This document shows, in pieces, positions 16,957 through 26,342 of a DNA stretch of 64,000 bases. Under the pieces are notes generated by a model. The model was not told the DNA's origin. It did not search any database and saw nothing but the letters and a program-made list of their open reading frames with translations. Both the position numbers and the translations under genes were made by a program. Numbering within the stretch: the stretch's first letter is position 1; every line of letters begins with the position of its first letter. This DNA comes from Cetobacterium sp050033475 (GTDB lineage Bacteria; Fusobacteriota; Fusobacteriia; Fusobacteriales; Fusobacteriaceae): positions 62,001 to 126,000 of the forward strand of contig NZ_CP188322.1 of the NCBI RefSeq assembly GCF_050033475.1, in the 5' to 3' direction.

Positions 16957-17904
16957 TTAAAAAATATTATTATTAATTTCTATATTTTTATTTTCAATAT
17001 ATTTATTTACTTTTTCTCCATCTAAATAATAAAAAGGTATATTATATTTTTTTGCTAACTCTATAACATCCTCTTCTTCCAATCTTTCTTTAAATACTTT
17101 TCTTAAATAATTTTTTATATAAAATGGTGTATTCTTTTTTATTGCTATTCCACGAATAGAACCCATATTTAAATTACATCCCATATCTTTTCCCAATGGA
17201 ATGTCTTCTAAAAATGTTAGTTTTTTATTTGAAAAAGCCATTATAGCCCTTATTTTATCATTTTTTATAGAATCAATAATTTCACTTTCTTTCAATATAG
17301 CACTATCAATATATCCATATTCTAAAGCTTCTAACATCTGACTACTACTTGAAAATGAAATATATTTTGGTAATATTTTTAATTTTTTTGCTAACATTTT
17401 CGCTAAAATATAGTCCGATGCCCCAATTCCATTTTCTCCAATTGTAAAATCAAAATTTTTACTTTTCTCTATAAAATCTTTATAATTTTTTATATCGCTA
17501 TTTTTATTAACTATTAAAACTCCTGGATCATACACATAAGAAAATAAAATTTCATAATCCTCTCTATTAATATTATATTTTTTCAATTCATTTAAATAAT
17601 AAAAACTTGGATAATTGAATAATACTAAATTATATCCATCATTATCTTCTTCTAAAAATTTTTTTAGTCCTAATATTCCATTGTCCCCAGGAATATTTAT
17701 AATATTTAAAGTTAAATTATTTTTCATAACCTCTTTTAAAAAATTAGCACTTATATCTGTTCCTCCGCCTTTTTTAAAACCAACTATTAAATTTAAAGGC
17801 TTTTGAGGATAATTTTGTACTTTTTTCTTATATAAATATCTGTTATAACCTAGTAAGCCTATTAAGAAAATTAAAATAACTATTAATATTTTTTTTATAG
17901 ACAT
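16957..17904 (-). CDS. Bug/TctC-type solute-binding protein linked to a two-component system
   Basis: 315 residues. An N-terminal hydrophobic helix (KKILIVILIFLIGLLGY) without a lipobox suggests either a signal or a membrane tether. The body has the Bug/TctC pattern: YPQKPLNLIVGFKKGGGTDISAN at the start and later ENGIGASDYILAKML. No TctA/TctB permease is nearby; instead the gene overlaps the response-regulator gene and follows a hybrid kinase. It is probably a sensory ligand-binding subunit, in the way HptA serves HptRS in Staphylococcus aureus. Its ATG lies within the last codons of the regulator gene. Confidence 0.82.
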   Translation of the reverse strand: MSIKKILIVILIFLIGLLGYNRYLYKKKVQNYPQKPLNLIVGFKKGGGTDISANFLKEVMKNNLTLNIINIPGDNGILGLKKFLEEDNDGYNLVLFNYPSFYYLNELKKYNINREDYEILFSYVYDPGVLIVNKNSDIKNYKDFIEKSKNFDFTIGENGIGASDYILAKMLAKKLKILPKYISFSSSSQMLEALEYGYIDSAILKESEIIDSIKNDKIRAIMAFSNKKLTFLEDIPLGKDMGCNLNMGSIRGIAIKKNTPFYIKNYLRKVFKERLEEEDVIELAKKYNIPFYYLDGEKVNKYIENKNIEINNNIF

Positions 17905-18566
17905 GATTTTAAAACCATCCCTTTTCCATATATTGTTTGTAAATTTTCTTTAATTATAGGAAATTTATTTTTTATTCTATTTATCAATACATCTAAAGTA
18001 CGATTTTCTGGAAAATAAGTTTTTTTCCATATTTCTTGAAATATTTTTTTCTTTTCAACTATCTTAGATTGATTTAAAATTAAATATTTTAAAATTTCAT
18101 ATTCCTTTTCTGAAACCTCAATAATTTCTCCATCTAACTTTATAATCATTTCATTACAAATAATTTCTATATTGGAGTAAACTATTATCTCTCTTCTAAA
18201 AGAATATTTATTTTTAGCTCCTGATTTTAATCTAAAATTTAATTCTACAATATTAAAAGGTTTTTTTATGTAATCATCAGCCCCTAATTTAAAAGCTTCT
18301 ATAACCTCTTCATCATGAATATTAGATGTTAAAACTAAAACATATGGATCCTTATAACAAGTATTATTTTTAACTTCTTTCAATACATCTATTCCGCTTA
18401 TTCCAGGTAAATTTATATCTAAAATTAAAAATTGATATTCCTTTGTACTCAATTCCCTCAAAGCACATTCTCCACTTGTTACCGATGTAACATTGTAAGA
18501 TTTATCTATTTTATCTTCTAATAATTTTCTAGTTAATAAATTATCTTCAACTATTAAAATATTCAT
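17895..18566 (-). CDS. OmpR/PhoB-type response regulator
   Basis: About 223 residues from ATG 18566 (a second ATG 3 nt upstream is possible; AAGGAG lies 7-8 nt before the chosen one). The receiver domain has the acidic pair ED at 7-8, the phospho-acceptor D50 in FLILDINLPG and the switch lysine in KKPFN. The C-terminal winged helix spans about 130-223 (EVSEKEYEILKYLI; FPENRTLDVLINRIKNKF). It overlaps both the kinase gene upstream and the binding-protein gene downstream, so the three are made together. The likely target is the divergent sugar-phosphate transporter, whose promoter has an 11-bp tandem repeat as OmpR-type regulators prefer. Confidence 0.9.
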   Translation of the reverse strand: MNILIVEDNLLTRKLLEDKIDKSYNVTSVTSGECALRELSTKEYQFLILDINLPGISGIDVLKEVKNNTCYKDPYVLVLTSNIHDEEVIEAFKLGADDYIKKPFNIVELNFRLKSGAKNKYSFRREIIVYSNIEIICNEMIIKLDGEIIEVSEKEYEILKYLILNQSKIVEKKKIFQEIWKKTYFPENRTLDVLINRIKNKFPIIKENLQTIYGKGMVLKSCL

Positions 18567-21096
18567 CATTTTTCTCCTTACTAACAACTACTTCTAAAAC
18601 TCTTATGGAAAATTTTAAAGAATAAAAATCCTGTACAAAATCGCTTTTTTCAATTTCGTCTAAAAACTTACCTATTGTTAAACAACCGATAGCTAAAAAA
18701 TTTCCTTTTATCTTATGTAGCATTTTTTTTATTTTAATATAATCTCTATTTTTTATATTTTCTTTTAAAATTTTTAAATCATTTTTTAATTCTTGAAAAA
18801 ATAATTTTCTATAATTTGTATTTAAATTATTTAACTCAATATAAATATCATAGTTTAAAATATTTAATATTCCCAATAATTTTTTTATATTCATAGGTTT
18901 TTCTATAAAATTATCTAAATCATTCTTTTCTGAATTATTAGATTTAGTTGCTGAAAATCCTATTATAGTAATATCTTTATTTAATTTTTTTATTTCTTTA
19001 GAAATCTCATAACCATTTTCATCTCCAAGATTAATATCCATTAAAATTAAATTAGTTTCATCTATAAATTTTAAAATTTCTTCTTTATTTAAACAATGTA
19101 TAGTTGCTATTTCATATTTTTTTAAACTTTCTATAACCAATTGTGCATTTAACATATTATCTTCAGCTAATATGATTTTCATATTTTTTAATGAAATATT
19201 ATCATTTATAAATTTTTTCTCTTTAATTTTATTTTGATTATAAAAATAATTACTATTAACAATTTGATACCTATATTTTTTATTTTTATATGCTAAATCA
19301 TTTGTTAAAATTAAAATATTTTCATTATTTAATTCTTCCAAAAGAATTTCCAATTCTTCTTCATCATAAAAAAAATAACTTTTACACTGAATTTTTTCTA
19401 TAATTTTTCCAATAAATTCATTTGGTTCTCCTTCAATTAAATAATAAATATTTTTTTCTATTGTATTTATTTCTTCAGATAATTCTATTGTAAAACGAGC
19501 ACCCTCTGTATAATTCTCATCTAACTCAATAAATCCCCTTAATAATTTTAAATATTTTTTACATATAGATAATCCTAATCCACTACCATTTTTATTATTT
19601 TTTTCTATTTGATAAAATTCTTGAAAAACATTTTCTTTTTCTTCCTTAGGAATTCCAACTCCAGTATCCTCAATAATAATTTCTAATTTTTTATTCTTTG
19701 AAAAACATTTTACAAAAATATATCCTTCCTTTGTAAATTTTAAACTATTATTTATTAAATTTACTATTATTTGTTTAAGTTTTATTCTATCACTTCTTAT
19801 TTCATTAATTTCTTCATCTAAATATACTATAAAATAAATATTTTTTTCATAGAATAAAGGCAAAAACATATCAAATATCTCTTGAAAAACTTCTTCTAAA
19901 GAAAAAATACTATAATTAACTTCAATTTTTTTATTTTTATATTCTGATAAAATTAAAATATCATTTATTACATTTGTTAAATATTTAGCAGAACTGTCTA
20001 TTATATTTAATAATCTATCTTCGTGAGAAAATTTCTCCGATAGAAGTTCAACACTTGTTATTATTGAACTCAAGGGTGTTTTCATATCATGAGACATACT
20101 TGCAATAAAGTTACTTTTAACCTGACTACTTTCCTCTGCTTCTTCCTTCAAAAGATTTAATTTCTTTATTAATTTGTTCCAATTTATTAAAATAATAATT
20201 AGAGTTATAATCCCTAAAAATGCAAAAATTAATATAAAATATAATAAATCTGTTCTATCTATTAAAAAATATGATTTATCCACATTATATAAAATTATGT
20301 CCTTATTAATTTTTTTATATTTTAAAGAAAACTCTTTTATTTTTTCTCCATTTAAATATAACTTATAGTCATTTTTTAAATTTTTATCATTTCCTTCTAT
20401 TATTTTCTTTCCTATTTCATAATAATTTTCTATATATACCCCTGTAAACTCATTATCTTTTGGTAAATTATATCCATAAACAGGTGTCTTTAATTTTTTA
20501 AATAAATATTTAAATTTCCATAGATTAACAAAATTTTTCAATATAATTGCATTATGAGAGTCCATCAACCCCAATAAATCTTCTAAATAAATAGAATTTG
20601 TAGAAAAAGTTTCAAAATCTATAGGATAGAATTTTTTCTTCAAATAAACAATTTCTTTCAATGTCAAATCTGGTATATAAATTTTACTTAATCCACCTTG
20701 AATTTCAATAATATATTGAATTAAATTTTCTAAGCCGTCTTCCTTATCCTCCATAGGAATTATTATTTTCTGACAATTTTTATTTTTCAAAAAAATTTCA
20801 TTCGTTTCCGAATTAAGTTTTTCAATATAAATAATTTTTTGAAAATTTATATCTTTATATTTTAATTCTAAAATTTCTTCCATTTTTTTTAAATAATTTT
20901 CAGTGGGTTTTTGAGGATTATTTAAATATTCAATATATATAGTTTGTTCTGGATTTTTATTTTCAATTATTCCATCTATTATATTATCAACAGTTGTATT
21001 ATCTTGATAAAAATCAGAAACAATTAAAATTTCTTCTTTACAGTAAATTTTTATGAAAAACATAAAAAAAAGAAATATTATCAATTTTTTTTTCAA
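18547..21096 (-). CDS. Hybrid sensor histidine kinase with binding-protein-like sensor, receiver and HPt domains
   Basis: About 849 residues. Order: signal/anchor segment; periplasmic sensor of about 260 residues resembling ABC-type substrate-binding domains; transmembrane helix (LLYFILIFAFLGIITLIIIL); HisKA with the phospho-histidine in SMSHDMKTPL; HATPase with N box NLINNSLKF and DTGVGIPKEE; receiver with LILMDINLGDENG and EKPMN; and a C-terminal HPt with histidine in MLHKIKGNF. Hence a full internal phosphorelay to the OmpR-type regulator encoded next. The start is probably TTG 21096: GGAGG precedes it and the signal peptide then begins at KKKLIIFLFF; the alternative ATG 21117 has no ribosome binding site. 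Confidence 0.88.
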   Translation of the reverse strand: MKKKLIIFLFFMFFIKIYCKEEILIVSDFYQDNTTVDNIIDGIIENKNPEQTIYIEYLNNPQKPTENYLKKMEEILELKYKDINFQKIIYIEKLNSETNEIFLKNKNCQKIIIPMEDKEDGLENLIQYIIEIQGGLSKIYIPDLTLKEIVYLKKKFYPIDFETFSTNSIYLEDLLGLMDSHNAIILKNFVNLWKFKYLFKKLKTPVYGYNLPKDNEFTGVYIENYYEIGKKIIEGNDKNLKNDYKLYLNGEKIKEFSLKYKKINKDIILYNVDKSYFLIDRTDLLYFILIFAFLGIITLIIILINWNKLIKKLNLLKEEAEESSQVKSNFIASMSHDMKTPLSSIITSVELLSEKFSHEDRLLNIIDSSAKYLTNVINDILILSEYKNKKIEVNYSIFSLEEVFQEIFDMFLPLFYEKNIYFIVYLDEEINEIRSDRIKLKQIIVNLINNSLKFTKEGYIFVKCFSKNKKLEIIIEDTGVGIPKEEKENVFQEFYQIEKNNKNGSGLGLSICKKYLKLLRGFIELDENYTEGARFTIELSEEINTIEKNIYYLIEGEPNEFIGKIIEKIQCKSYFFYDEEELEILLEELNNENILILTNDLAYKNKKYRYQIVNSNYFYNQNKIKEKKFINDNISLKNMKIILAEDNMLNAQLVIESLKKYEIATIHCLNKEEILKFIDETNLILMDINLGDENGYEISKEIKKLNKDITIIGFSATKSNNSEKNDLDNFIEKPMNIKKLLGILNILNYDIYIELNNLNTNYRKLFFQELKNDLKILKENIKNRDYIKIKKMLHKIKGNFLAIGCLTIGKFLDEIEKSDFVQDFYSLKFSIRVLEVVVSKEKNDEYFNS

Positions 21097-21155
21097 TTTT
21101 CCTCCAAAAATTATCATTTTAGTTAAAAAGAATACAAAAAGTTTAAAATATTAAA

Positions 21156-21177
21156 TTTCATTTACATTTCATTTACA
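21156..21177 (+). promoter_or_regulatory. Tandem 11-bp repeat upstream of the sugar-phosphate transporter
   Basis: TTTCATTTACA occurs twice head to tail (21156-21166 and 21167-21177), perfect copies spaced one helical turn, the pattern bound by OmpR/PhoB-type dimers. TATCAT at 21188-21193 could serve as -10, so the repeats would overlap the -35 region as expected for an activator. Candidate operator of the adjacent response regulator. Confidence 0.6.
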
Positions 21178-21226
21178 ATATTCATTGTATCATTTCTTTA
21201 GAAAAGTTAAAAGGAGTGTGAGTACT

Positions 21227-22600
21227 TTGGAAATAAATAATTCTGTTGGAAACAAAATTGTTGCTTTTTTTAAAGCACAAAAAGACAAACCCGTTACTAA
21301 ATCTAAAGAAGAGATTGATGAAACTTACAAAAAAATGAGATTACAGATGATAGCTACTACTTTTACAAGTTATGTTGTATTCTATATAACTAGAAAAAAT
21401 TTCAGTTATGCTATGCCTATCATGATGAAAGATCTAGGATTTACTGCAACAGACTTTGGTATTATGTCTACATTGTTTTACATAATTTATGGATTATCTA
21501 AATTTTCAAGTGGATTATTAACAGACAAAGCAAACTGTCGTGCTATGACTGGTCCTGCTCTAATTATTATTGGTTTTATTAATATAATTTTTGGTAATAC
21601 ATCAAGTATTCCTGTTTTTATTTCTTTATATTGTTTAAATGCTTTATTCCAAGGATCTGGATTCCCACCTATGGCAAAAACTTTAGCCAACTGGTTCTCA
21701 AAAAAAGAAAGAGGTACTTGGTGGTCAATATGGAATGCCTCTCATAATGTAGGAGGAGCTTTAGCACCTATTATAACTTCATATGCTATTACTATGACCA
21801 ATAACTGGAGATGGGGATTCTATATTCCTGGTATGATCTCTATTGTTATGGGAATAATTGCTTTAATCACAATGAGAGATACTCCTAAATCTGAAGGATT
21901 ACCATCTGTTGGTGAATGGAAAAATGACCCTGCAGAAATGGCTCAAGTTAAAGCAAGTCCTAAAAATCTTTCAACAAGTAAAATTTTTGTACAATATATT
22001 TTAAAAAATCCCTTTGTTTGGTTAGCTATTTTTGGAGATCTAGGAATTTATGTAATAAGAACTGCTATTAATGATTGGACTTCTATCTATTATGTAAATA
22101 CATTGGGATGGGACCTATTAAGAGCAAACTCATTATCTTCATGGTTTGAAATTGGAGGTATTCTTGGTGGTTTAAGTGCAGGAGTTATTTCAGATTTTAT
22201 TTTTAAAGGTAACAGATGGAAAGCCAACTTATTTTACGCTATTCTATTAGTTATAAGTCTTTTATTCTTACCTATGTTTGCTGAAAATAATTTCCTAATG
22301 TCTGCTACTATTTTCTTCATTATCGGTGCTGCTTTATATGGACCTCAAATGTTATATGCAATTGGATTGATTGAAGTTACTCATAAAGATGGAGTTGGAG
22401 CTGTTACTGGATTAAAAGGTTTAGTTACTTATATCGGTGCTGCCCTTGCAGGTCTTCCTGTGGCTATAATTAAAAATCATTATAGCTGGTCTGGTGTTTA
22501 TATTTTATTAATTGTATTTTCAGGATTAATTATAGTTACTCTATTACCTTTAATCTTTAAAGACAACAGAAAAACAAAGTTACAAGAAAAAACTGCTTAA
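21227..22600 (+). CDS. Organophosphate:phosphate antiporter (UhpT/GlpT family MFS)
   Basis: About 457 residues, twelve transmembrane helices, MFS of the OPA branch: YVVFYITRKNFSYAMPIM with the family arginine/lysine near helix 1, the SKFSSGLLTDK loop between helices 2 and 3, FQGSGFPPMAKTLANWF, and RGTWWSIWNASHNVGGA. These match UhpT/UhpC/GlpT. It should exchange hexose or glycerol phosphates for inorganic phosphate. TTG 21227 is the favoured start: AAGGAG lies 10 nt before it and the promoter ends upstream of it; the earlier in-frame start codon at 21185 overlaps the -10 region. Divergent from the binding protein-kinase-regulator operon, resembling the HptRSA-uhpT system. Confidence 0.85.
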   Translation: MEINNSVGNKIVAFFKAQKDKPVTKSKEEIDETYKKMRLQMIATTFTSYVVFYITRKNFSYAMPIMMKDLGFTATDFGIMSTLFYIIYGLSKFSSGLLTDKANCRAMTGPALIIIGFINIIFGNTSSIPVFISLYCLNALFQGSGFPPMAKTLANWFSKKERGTWWSIWNASHNVGGALAPIITSYAITMTNNWRWGFYIPGMISIVMGIIALITMRDTPKSEGLPSVGEWKNDPAEMAQVKASPKNLSTSKIFVQYILKNPFVWLAIFGDLGIYVIRTAINDWTSIYYVNTLGWDLLRANSLSSWFEIGGILGGLSAGVISDFIFKGNRWKANLFYAILLVISLLFLPMFAENNFLMSATIFFIIGAALYGPQMLYAIGLIEVTHKDGVGAVTGLKGLVTYIGAALAGLPVAIIKNHYSWSGVYILLIVFSGLIIVTLLPLIFKDNRKTKLQEKTA

Positions 22601-22725
22601 TTATTAAATATTTTATTTGACTTTAAAACATATTTAAGTTAAAATTGTGTCACGAGTGATGTCTCATCCTCTGAAATGTTTTTCGATATTTAATAACAAT
22701 TCAATCTTCAATAAAGATATTCACT

Positions 22726-22755
22726 AGATATCCACTAGTGGATATCTTTTTTTTT
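22726..22755 (+). terminator. Terminator after the sugar-phosphate transporter
   Basis: AGATATCCA (22726-22734) and TGGATATCT (22739-22747) around a CTAG loop, followed by nine T residues. The 120 bp before it hold no gene. Confidence 0.9.
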
Positions 22756-22820
22756 GAAGGATTTTTTATTTTATTTCAATAAAATTAATTAGTTGATTAT
22801 ATATTCTTAAAGGGGCTCTT

Positions 22821-23534
22821 ATGATAGAAAAAGATTTAATTATTCTTATAATAACAGGAATAGGAATTGGATCAAGTTTAATGGGTGTATCTACATCTAT
22901 TATTTTTTCACCCTTAATATTAACTGCCTATGGTTCTAAATATGGAAATGGTATAATGCTTATTCCTTATTTTTTTGCAGATTTATATGTCACTTATAAA
23001 TATAGAAATTTATTTGATCTTAAATCCACTTTAAAACTGATTCCATTTTCTTTAATTGGTATGTTTATAGCAACTTTTTTAGTCCATATAATTTCTGAAG
23101 ATTTATTTCAAAAAATTCTTGGAGCTTTAATTCTCTTGACCTCATTACTTTTTTTTATAAAAAAATATGAAAAATATTTTATAAAATTTGGTTGGCTCTT
23201 TGGAATAGTCGGCGGTTTATCCTCCTATATGGCTAATATATCTGGTCCTATTTTCAATATTTATTTTTTAAGTTTTGATCAAGATCCAAAATATTTTATT
23301 GGAAATAGAGCTCTTTTTTTCAGCCTTCTTAATTTTTTTAAATTATTTTTATATATTTTTATATATAAAAATATTAATGCTTCTACTTTAAAATTAAGTT
23401 TGTTTGTAATTCCTTTTATATTTGTAGGAATATTTTTAACAAATATTTTTATGAGTAAAATTTCTTCAAAGCATTTTTCTCAAATTGTAATTTACATAAG
23501 TATTTTAATTGCTATATTTTTAATAATAAAATAA
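22821..23534 (+). CDS. TauE/SafE-family (DUF81) membrane permease
   Basis: 237 residues, about eight transmembrane helices in two halves. The TauE/SafE pattern is seen in GIGSSLMGVSTSIIFSPL near the N terminus and the related GIVGGLSSYMANISGPIFNIYFL in the second half. Family members export sulfite, sulfoacetate or related anions, or have unknown substrates. It stands alone between two terminators. A GGGG-containing weak ribosome binding site precedes the ATG. No substrate can be assigned. Confidence 0.85.
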   Translation: MIEKDLIILIITGIGIGSSLMGVSTSIIFSPLILTAYGSKYGNGIMLIPYFFADLYVTYKYRNLFDLKSTLKLIPFSLIGMFIATFLVHIISEDLFQKILGALILLTSLLFFIKKYEKYFIKFGWLFGIVGGLSSYMANISGPIFNIYFLSFDQDPKYFIGNRALFFSLLNFFKLFLYIFIYKNINASTLKLSLFVIPFIFVGIFLTNIFMSKISSKHFSQIVIYISILIAIFLIIK

Positions 23535-23562
23535 GACAGCCTAGGGCTGTCTCATTTTTATT
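23535..23562. terminator. Bidirectional terminator
   Basis: GACAGCC (23535-23541) pairs with GGCTGTC (23545-23551), flanked by T-rich sequence; serves the TauE-like gene and the convergent IIA gene. Confidence 0.85.
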
Positions 23563-23905
23563 TTATATTTTTTTCAATTTCAAATAATCTTTTATTTAAT
23601 TTGATCATTCTTTTTATTAATTCTCTTTCTGATAAAGCTGTCATTAAATGATCCTGAGCATGAACAAATAACATTGAAATTTCTACTTTTTGTCCTCCTG
23701 CTTCCTTTTGAATCATATCTGTTTGAACGTGGTGAGCTTGTAAAACTGCTTTATCGCAATCTTTTAAAGCTTCTTCAGCTCCATCAAAATCTCCCTCTTC
23801 TGCTAAAGATAAAGCTCTATATGCGTGGCTCTTAGCCTCTCCTGCAAATCCTACAATTGAAAATATTATTTCTTCTAACTCTTCTGTTGTTATTAATGTA
23901 TTCAT
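23558..23905 (-). CDS. PTS Lac-family EIIA component (cellobiose/chitobiose type)
   Basis: 115 residues, all helical, with the phosphorylated histidine H82 in MLFVHAQDHLMTA and the N-terminal EEIIFSIVGFAGEAKSHAYRAL typical of lactose/cellobiose EIIA trimers. It passes phosphate from HPr to EIIB. It follows the MupG gene by 18 bp on the same strand, while the matching IIB and IIC genes lie across the Rep-like gene on the other strand; together they would complete one permease. Confidence 0.93.
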   Translation of the reverse strand: MNTLITTEELEEIIFSIVGFAGEAKSHAYRALSLAEEGDFDGAEEALKDCDKAVLQAHHVQTDMIQKEAGGQKVEISMLFVHAQDHLMTALSERELIKRMIKLNKRLFEIEKNIK

Positions 23906-23923
23906 CTATAAACTCCTCCTCAA

Positions 23924-25009
23924 TTATCTTTTTATTAATTTAAATTTTTGCCAAGGTTTTATTCTATCTAATAAATAAATGTATTCTTCTTTTATTTTTC
24001 CAACTACATTTGTTTTTCCACTATTTTTCATTTCCTTTAAAGCTATTTGCATTTCACCAGCATAATGACCATATAAAGATGATTCAATTAATATATCCCC
24101 TTTATTTATTATTTCTGGGCTATTGAATAATTTAAATTCATGACCTTTATATTTAACTCTTGGTTGTGTTGATCTTATTAAATATTCACTAACATCTCCT
24201 CTATTGAAATGTAATTCTTCCAATACAATTTTTTCTTCTATTTCTGGGATGTTATTTTCCAATTCAACTTCTAGTTCTAATAAATCTTTTCTAATTTCAG
24301 AAAGTTTTTTTAATTCTTCTTCACTTGCAAAACAATTAGATATTATTACAACATCTATTCCTTCACAGAATAAGTCTCTTCCTTGAATTTCAATAGGTAA
24401 ATCTCTATGCTCTTCCAAAGTACATAATCCATCATCTACAGGCCATGGTCCAAATTTAGCAGTTTTAGAATTTACAAAGGCTGCTGTTGTCAAAGAATAT
24501 TTCTTAAATCTTGCTGTACATTCTCTAAATTGCTTTCTAGATAATCCTGAATATCTATGTGGATAAAAATTATGACATCCCAATAATTTTTCTGTATTAG
24601 GAATAAAATCCATTATTGTATCTACATAATTAGTATTATTACTCATATTTATTTCAATTGCTAAATTATATTCATTAAAAGTCATTAAACTTTCTTCGTT
24701 TCCAGTAAAACCTAAATCTAAACGTACTCCATAGGCTCCTATTTCTTTAAAAAATTTTAAATCGTTGTAGGAAATACCTAAATCATTAAATATATTTGGA
24801 GCTACATCAACTATAACTTTCATTCCGTATTTATTAGCATGATCAATAGTTTCTTTAAATTCTTTTAATATTGTTTCCTTTTCTCCTTGAACTGATAATA
24901 GACAAGTAAAAATTCTACTATATCCATATTTTGCTGCCAATTCAATATATTCTTTATTTTCCTCTAAAGTTGCATGAAAAGGATATATAGAAATCCCTAA
25001 CTCTCTCAT
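23924..25009 (-). CDS. mupG: MupG-like 6-phospho-N-acetylmuramidase (DUF871)
   Basis: 361 residues. N-terminal TIM barrel (GISIYPFHATLEENKEYI; VDVAPNIFNDLGIS; RLDLGFTGNE; GCHNFYPHRYSGLS) and a C-terminal cyclophilin-like beta domain from about residue 245. This is the DUF871 family, whose member MupG of S. aureus hydrolyses MurNAc-6-phosphate-GlcNAc brought in by a PTS. Here the PTS is of the Lac family, and the exact disaccharide is an inference. No signal peptide; cytoplasmic. GGAGG precedes the ATG. It heads a two-gene operon with EIIA. Confidence 0.85.
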   Translation of the reverse strand: MRELGISIYPFHATLEENKEYIELAAKYGYSRIFTCLLSVQGEKETILKEFKETIDHANKYGMKVIVDVAPNIFNDLGISYNDLKFFKEIGAYGVRLDLGFTGNEESLMTFNEYNLAIEINMSNNTNYVDTIMDFIPNTEKLLGCHNFYPHRYSGLSRKQFRECTARFKKYSLTTAAFVNSKTAKFGPWPVDDGLCTLEEHRDLPIEIQGRDLFCEGIDVVIISNCFASEEELKKLSEIRKDLLELEVELENNIPEIEEKIVLEELHFNRGDVSEYLIRSTQPRVKYKGHEFKLFNSPEIINKGDILIESSLYGHYAGEMQIALKEMKNSGKTNVVGKIKEEYIYLLDRIKPWQKFKLIKR

Positions 25010-25171
25010 TAGATACCTCCTAAATCGTTTTTCTTCTCACCTAAAATTATACGTTTTTTATATGGAAAGTCAATCTAATTTTTATACAGAATGTTCGTAT
25101 TTAAAATAATCGTCAAAGACTTTTTTTACAAATTATTAGTTTATTTACAAAAAATAAAATAACACGAAATT

Positions 25172-26326
25172 TTATTTCGTGTTATTTACGTCATCTTTTT
25201 TATAAATTTTTATTATACCTTCTTTTGTTTCGCTGTGATAAATTGCTTCAATTTTAAAATTTTCATCCTTATATTTTAAAACTTCGTCAGATTTTAATTT
25301 ATGTAAAATTTTTAAAAAATCATAATTATAATAAAATTTACATTTCAATAATTCCTTATATATCCTAGATTCGAAAATAAATATATGACTAAATTTATCT
25401 GTAATTTCTTTTTCTAAAATATAATTCTTATTTACTAATTTATATTGAGTATACAAATCTTTTTCTAAAGCATTTTCTATATGAGCATCTAATGGTGCTG
25501 TATAATGTTCTAAAACATGCTCTAAATTATTTTTTACATATTCAAATCCATTATTAATAATATTTTTTTCTATTAATTTTGTTGCAGCGACAAAGGAATC
25601 TACTTTACTAACTAATTTACTTATTATTTTATCTGTTTCTAAAGAAATATTATTAAATTTTTTATGATAAAAATTAAATTTTAACTCTTTAATTTTACTT
25701 GTTATCCCCGCGCCTTTTTTTATTTTTTCATATTGGATACTATAATCTGTATATTTATTAATATCTTCAACTATAGGTTTTAATACTGCTTTTTCAAAAT
25801 CATAAAATCTTTCATAGTTATCTGTTCCGATTCCTATATATTCTTTAAAGTAATCAATCTCTTGAATAAAAGTTCCTTTACTTTTATTTTTTAAAATTTC
25901 TAAATAGATTTGTTTACTTCCTTTTTCTTTAAATAAAACTGTAGATAATATATTTATTTCCCCAAATGTATTATTTTTTTTCAAAATATCTAAAGCTTTT
26001 GACAGAATAAAAATATAAGAATTATCTTTTTTTATATAAAAATCAAAAAAAGGGAAACTTATAAAATATATTTCTTTATTTGTTTCTTTAGCCATAACAT
26101 TAATAATAACTCGTTTTTTTATTAACTTTTCTAGAAAACTATCAACCTCTTCATTAGATCCTATCATATTAGTTATTTCTTCTATTTTATATATTATGTC
26201 CTTGTCTTTATTCTTAATCCTGTAATTTTCGATATCTTCTAATAGTATTTTTTCTTTTTTTGTTATTTTTTTATCAGTATTAATCGTTATATCAAATATA
26301 TTAATATCAAATTTAAAATTTTCCAT
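25172..26326 (-). CDS. Rep_3-like replication initiator homologue
   Basis: 384 residues. The second winged helix of plasmid Rep_3/RepB initiators is recognisable at about 150-225: DYFKEYIGI, then RFYDFEKAVLKPIVEDINKY with the following TDYSIQYEKIKKG. A weaker first domain occupies about 25-140, and the C-terminal 150 residues are lysine-rich and unassigned. Rep_3 proteins bind iterons or their own promoter. Only weak repeats lie upstream (ATAGACGA/ATAAACGA at 26343, 26392, 26415). It is embedded between the two halves of a PTS locus, so it may be a second initiator or one recruited as a regulator. ATG has GGGGGA upstream. Confidence 0.65.
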   Translation of the reverse strand: MENFKFDINIFDITINTDKKITKKEKILLEDIENYRIKNKDKDIIYKIEEITNMIGSNEEVDSFLEKLIKKRVIINVMAKETNKEIYFISFPFFDFYIKKDNSYIFILSKALDILKKNNTFGEINILSTVLFKEKGSKQIYLEILKNKSKGTFIQEIDYFKEYIGIGTDNYERFYDFEKAVLKPIVEDINKYTDYSIQYEKIKKGAGITSKIKELKFNFYHKKFNNISLETDKIISKLVSKVDSFVAATKLIEKNIINNGFEYVKNNLEHVLEHYTAPLDAHIENALEKDLYTQYKLVNKNYILEKEITDKFSHIFIFESRIYKELLKCKFYYNYDFLKILHKLKSDEVLKYKDENFKIEAIYHSETKEGIIKIYKKDDVNNTK

Positions 26327-26342
26327 AATTCCCCCTTTTTTG

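Noticed and set aside
22620..22725. Possible riboswitch after the sugar-phosphate transporter
   Set aside because: No consensus (c-di-GMP, fluoride, M-box) could be recognised, and the position is downstream of one gene and separated by a terminator from the next.
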